14,187 nt of DNA, from NCBI GenBank assembly GCA_937925645.1, contig CALAMB010000458.1, positions 1 through 14,187 of the forward strand. Direction: 5' to 3'. The notes under the pieces were generated by a model that searched no databases, was not told where the DNA came from, and was given only the letters and a program-made list of their open reading frames with translations. Source of the DNA: an uncultured Acidobacteriota bacterium (GTDB lineage: Bacteria > Acidobacteriota > JAAYUB01). Both the position numbers and the translations under genes were made by a program. Shown here piece by piece: positions 12,013 to 14,187 of this stretch. Position 1 is the first letter of the stretch, and each line of letters starts with the position of its first letter.

Positions 12013-12671
12013 TGAGCGATCTGGGTTGGGAACTGGTCATTGCGGGCGCGTGGCTCGCGGGCATGCGGTTGACCCACGACCTGCTGGGGGGAGTCGTCCG
12101 GCGGGGCCGCCTGTCGGCGTTCGCCGGGCGGAAGGTGTTCCACGTGGCGCTGGGGGTCTGGGTGATTCCCCTGGTCCACGGGTTGACGCGGGCCTGGTTG
12201 TTCCTGCCGGCTCTCGCCCTGATCCTCGCCGGCAATGCGGGAGCCAACTGGCGGCGCCACCGGCGGACCATCCGCCTGGAGCGCGGCCTCTACTACCTGG
12301 CCGTGGTGGTCTGGCCGCTGCTCGCCCTTGGCTGGGCCTGGCTGGCCGGCCGGCGCGCGGAGCTGGTGCTGGCGGTGCTGGCCATGAGCGGGGGGGACGC
12401 CGCCGCGGCGATCGCCGGCCGGCGCCTGGGCGGACCGCGTCTCCCCTGGACAGGCAAGTCGCTGGTCGGGGCGGCCGTCAACGCAGCAGCCGTCCTGGGG
12501 ATCGTGACGATCGGCGGCCACTTCGGCTACGGGTTGGCCCTGCCGGCGCTGCTGCCCGCCGCCGGCGCCGCGGCCCTGGCCGGGGCCGCAGCGGAAGCAG
12601 CCGTCCCCGGCTGGCTGGACAACCCGGCCATGCTGGTCACGGTGTTGATGGTGCTGGTGGCGATGCTGTAG
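12012..12671 (+). CDS. Dolichol/phytol kinase-family membrane protein
   Basis: This 219-residue integral membrane protein has about six hydrophobic segments and belongs to the SEC59/VTE5 (dolichol and phytol kinase) and CdsA-like superfamily. The family signatures appear in order: RKVFH (40-44) in the first loop; SGGDAAAAIAGRRLGG with Gly128-Asp129; TGKSLVG (147-153); and a late Glu195 and WLDNP with Asp203-Asn204. The members transfer a phosphate from CTP, or a related nucleotide, to an isoprenoid alcohol, so the likely substrate is a polyprenol, farnesol-like or phytol-like lipid in the membrane. The exact substrate cannot be read here. Length is typical of bacterial members. It is divergent from the peptidase gene and convergent with the radical SAM gene; no isoprenoid genes adjoin it. 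Confidence 0.88.
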   Translation: MSDLGWELVIAGAWLAGMRLTHDLLGGVVRRGRLSAFAGRKVFHVALGVWVIPLVHGLTRAWLFLPALALILAGNAGANWRRHRRTIRLERGLYYLAVVVWPLLALGWAWLAGRRAELVLAVLAMSGGDAAAAIAGRRLGGPRLPWTGKSLVGAAVNAAAVLGIVTIGGHFGYGLALPALLPAAGAAALAGAAAEAAVPGWLDNPAMLVTVLMVLVAML

Positions 12672-12676
12672 GGGGA

Positions 12677-12785
12677 CGGACATCGGACATCGGACATCGG
12701 ATATCGGACTTCGGATTTCGTGCTCGTAATTCGTAATTCGTGCTCGAGCCTCGAGCACGATTACGATTACGAATTACGATTACTA
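12677..12785. repeat. Dispersed repeat: heptamer array plus TCGTAAT block
   Basis: Six 7-bp units (CGGACAT three times, then CGGATAT, CGGACTT, CGGATTT; 12677-12718) begin six bases after the kinase-like gene. They are followed by TGCTCGTAATTCGTAATTCG, a palindrome and ACGATTACGATTACG. The inverse order and orientation occur at 8653-8724. No gene lies in 12672-12884. Confidence 0.85.
12740..12758. repeat. Palindrome inside the dispersed repeat
   Basis: GTGCTCGA (12740-12747) and TCGAGCAC (12751-12758) flank a 3-nt loop. With one bulge the pairing continues outward through TCGTAATTC and GATTACGA, giving a long hairpin. It lies between convergent genes, but no T-tract follows. Confidence 0.7.
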
Positions 12786-12840
12786 ACCAATAATCCGAAA
12801 TGCCCGATGAAAAATGTCAGATGATCAATGACAACTGGAT

Positions 12841-12872
12841 TCCTCTGTGTCCTTCGTGTCTTTGTGGTGAAA
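12841..12872. repeat. Intergenic CACGAAGGACACAGAGG-type repeat
   Basis: On the minus strand the segment has TTCACCACAAAGACACGAAG followed by GACACAGAGG. From memory, close variants of this purine-rich ACAC/GAAG phrase recur between genes in many environmental bacteria and get translated as TTKTRRTQR-like false proteins. Only one copy is seen here. Confidence 0.5.
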
Positions 12873-12884
12873 GACTGGCGGCCG

Positions 12885-14048
12885 TTACCCCCGGTTGCGC
12901 AGCACCGTGTAGAAGGCCAGGGAGCGGAGCAGCCGCCCGGCGCTCCGGGCGGCTGCGGGCAGCGACAGCCGGGCGGGGCGCGGGTACGCGCCAGCGGGCA
13001 GATTGCACGGCGGTTCAGACTGGGCGGCCACGGCGGGGCAATCGGCGTCCTGGCGATCGACCGCGCCCGTTCGGCCGAAGGTGACGGCGGGGCAGCCCCC
13101 GCGGCACCCCGCCCACGCGGGGCAGGCGGCGCAGGCCGAGGCGGGCGCGCGGCGGCGGATGGCGTCCAGCGCCGGGTGGGTGCGCCAGAGCCCCACCAGG
13201 TCGTCACGGTCCAGGTTGCCCAGCGGGTGGCGCAGGCGGCAGTAGTACACGTCACCAGTGGCGCCGTTGACCTCCACGAGCTCGGTCCGCTCGCAGCGGC
13301 AGAGCACGGTGTCCAGTCCCCACACGCCGCGGGTCAGCTCCGGGTGGTCGGCAACCAGGCGATGGGCCAGCGGATCGAACAGGAGCAACGGCCGGCGGTA
13401 GCGGATGGCCCGGGCGTGCTCCAGAATCCGGCGGAACGCCCCCCAGTAGTCGGCCGCGCCGGCGGCGCTGTGGCGTTCGGCCTGACCGGCGCAGACCGGC
13501 CGGGCGAACTTGGCGCCGGCCACGCCCAGCGTCCGGGTCAGGTCCAGCAGGCGGGGGGCTTCGTCCAGGTTGACGTCCGGCAGCAGGACCATGCTCAGCA
13601 CCACGAACATCCCCGCGGATCGCAGCGCCTCGATGCCGGTCCGCGTCGGATCCCATGTGCCTGGACCGCGCACGCGCTCGAACGTGCCGGCCTCGGTCCC
13701 GTCCACGCTCACCTGGACCAGCCGCAGGCCGGCCTGCCGCAGCGACCGGGCCCGCGCCGCGTCGAGCGCCATGGCGTTGGTGACGAGGCGCACGCGGAAG
13801 CCCCGCCGCCGGGCCAGGCGGATCACCGCCTCGAGGTCGTGGCGCAGGGTGGGTTCGCCGCCGCTCAGGGTTAGGATGGACCGGCCCCGCTCGCTGTGGG
13901 CGCGGCCGAAACGCCGGAACTCCGCCAGGATGTGCGCCACGCGATCGAGGCCGGGATCGGGATGGACGCCGGCCGCGTCCCAATAGCAGTGGGCGCAGCG
14001 GGCGTTGCAGCGCTCGGTGAGGGTGAGATGAAAGCGGTGCCCCGGCAT
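12885..14048 (-). CDS. Radical SAM enzyme with SPASM domain
   Basis: This 387-residue enzyme binds the catalytic 4Fe-4S cluster through Cys14, Cys18 and Cys21 (CNARCAHC, CX3CX2C) and S-adenosylmethionine through SGGEP (62-66). The core barrel continues with LVTNAMALD and VQVSVDGTEAG. The C-terminal SPASM domain is complete: Cys252-X12-Gly-X4-Cys270, then CX2CX5CX3C at 306, 309, 315 and 319, and Cys337, enough for two auxiliary clusters. Such enzymes (PqqE, anaerobic sulfatase maturases, sactipeptide and other RiPP enzymes) usually modify peptides or proteins. The substrate here is unknown and no precursor peptide is visible in the window. The last 45 residues are Arg/Leu-rich and may form a helical tail. 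The gene lies 32 bp after an unknown gene on the same strand, so the partner may lie outside the window. Confidence 0.93.
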   Translation of the reverse strand: MPGHRFHLTLTERCNARCAHCYWDAAGVHPDPGLDRVAHILAEFRRFGRAHSERGRSILTLSGGEPTLRHDLEAVIRLARRRGFRVRLVTNAMALDAARARSLRQAGLRLVQVSVDGTEAGTFERVRGPGTWDPTRTGIEALRSAGMFVVLSMVLLPDVNLDEAPRLLDLTRTLGVAGAKFARPVCAGQAERHSAAGAADYWGAFRRILEHARAIRYRRPLLLFDPLAHRLVADHPELTRGVWGLDTVLCRCERTELVEVNGATGDVYYCRLRHPLGNLDRDDLVGLWRTHPALDAIRRRAPASACAACPAWAGCRGGCPAVTFGRTGAVDRQDADCPAVAAQSEPPCNLPAGAYPRPARLSLPAAARSAGRLLRSLAFYTVLRNRG

Positions 14049-14080
14049 GTCCGTCGGCTCCCGGCGGCCGGCCCGCCCGG

Positions 14081-14187
14081 TCAGGCCAGATGGAACATCT
14101 GCTTGCGGATCTTGCCGTCGATCCGTTCCACGAGGCGCCAGCAGCTGTTGTCGTTGAGCGGCACCCAGCGGCGCTCCTCGGTGCGGT
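14081..14187 (-). CDS. 3' end of an unknown gene upstream of the radical SAM gene
   Basis: The final 34 codons are visible, ending LVERIDGKIRKQMFHLA and TGA at 14083-14081; the preceding residues include ERRWVPLNDNSCWRL. Codon use matches the neighbouring gene. The fragment is too short to identify and does not resemble the end of a PqqD-type peptide-binding protein. It is 32 bp from the radical SAM ATG and probably in the same operon, so its full sequence could reveal the enzyme's pathway. Confidence 0.6.
   Translation of the reverse strand, partial: RTEERRWVPLNDNSCWRLVERIDGKIRKQMFHLA

Noticed and set aside
12828..13874. Long plus-strand frame opposite the radical SAM gene
   Set aside because: The minus strand encodes all radical SAM and SPASM motifs; the plus frame is Gly/Arg/Ala-rich and begins in a repeat.

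Overview
The window is GC-rich bacterial chromosome. Exported proteins with cleavable signal peptides, a TonB-C-type fold and envelope-style repeat proteins suggest a Gram-negative (diderm) organism. The domain mix (BLUF photoreceptor, polyprenol-kinase-like enzyme, SPASM radical SAM enzyme, carboxypeptidase-regulatory/propeller protein) and several families of short intergenic repeats recall environmental phyla such as Acidobacteriota. That placement is a guess from style, because no rRNA, tRNA or phylogenetic marker is present. I see no phage genes, transposase, CRISPR array or tRNA.

Layout. (1) 2-475: 3' end of a helical protein gene, closed by a strong intrinsic terminator. (2) 605-4007, plus strand: an exported PDZ protein, an exported ankyrin-repeat protein, a tiny very basic protein and an exported TonB-C-like protein, with likely promoters before the first three. 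(3) 4005-4204: convergent junction starting with an 8-bp tandem repeat. (4) 7871-4205, minus strand: a two-gene operon of exported paralogues built from 26-residue HEAT/LRV-like repeats. Both carry a CX7C cap and the same unrecognised globular domain of about 150 residues. (5) 7872-8877: 1 kb without a convincing gene, holding a perfect 32-bp inverted repeat, hairpins and a dispersed heptamer repeat. (6) 8878-9387: a BLUF blue-light receptor with a basic tail. (7) 11845-9424, minus strand: a C39-like cysteine peptidase with a Gly/Phe-rich tail, overlapping by 32 bp a secreted regulatory-domain/beta-propeller gene. The unit ends in a terminator inside the BLUF gene. (8) 12012-12671: a dolichol/phytol-kinase-family membrane enzyme, possibly on a leaderless mRNA. 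(9) 12672-12884: stacked intergenic repeats. (10) 14187-12885, minus strand: the tail of an unknown gene, then a complete SPASM radical SAM enzyme.

How the genes may work together. Five exported non-enzymatic proteins (PDZ, ankyrin, TonB-C, two HEAT-like) lie side by side, which suggests an envelope protein-interaction role, but no substrate can be read from the sequence. The C39 peptidase and the propeller protein are probably translationally coupled. The strongest candidates for something undescribed are the domain shared by the HEAT-like pair and the C39 peptidase with its amphipathic tail. Neither proves a new system.
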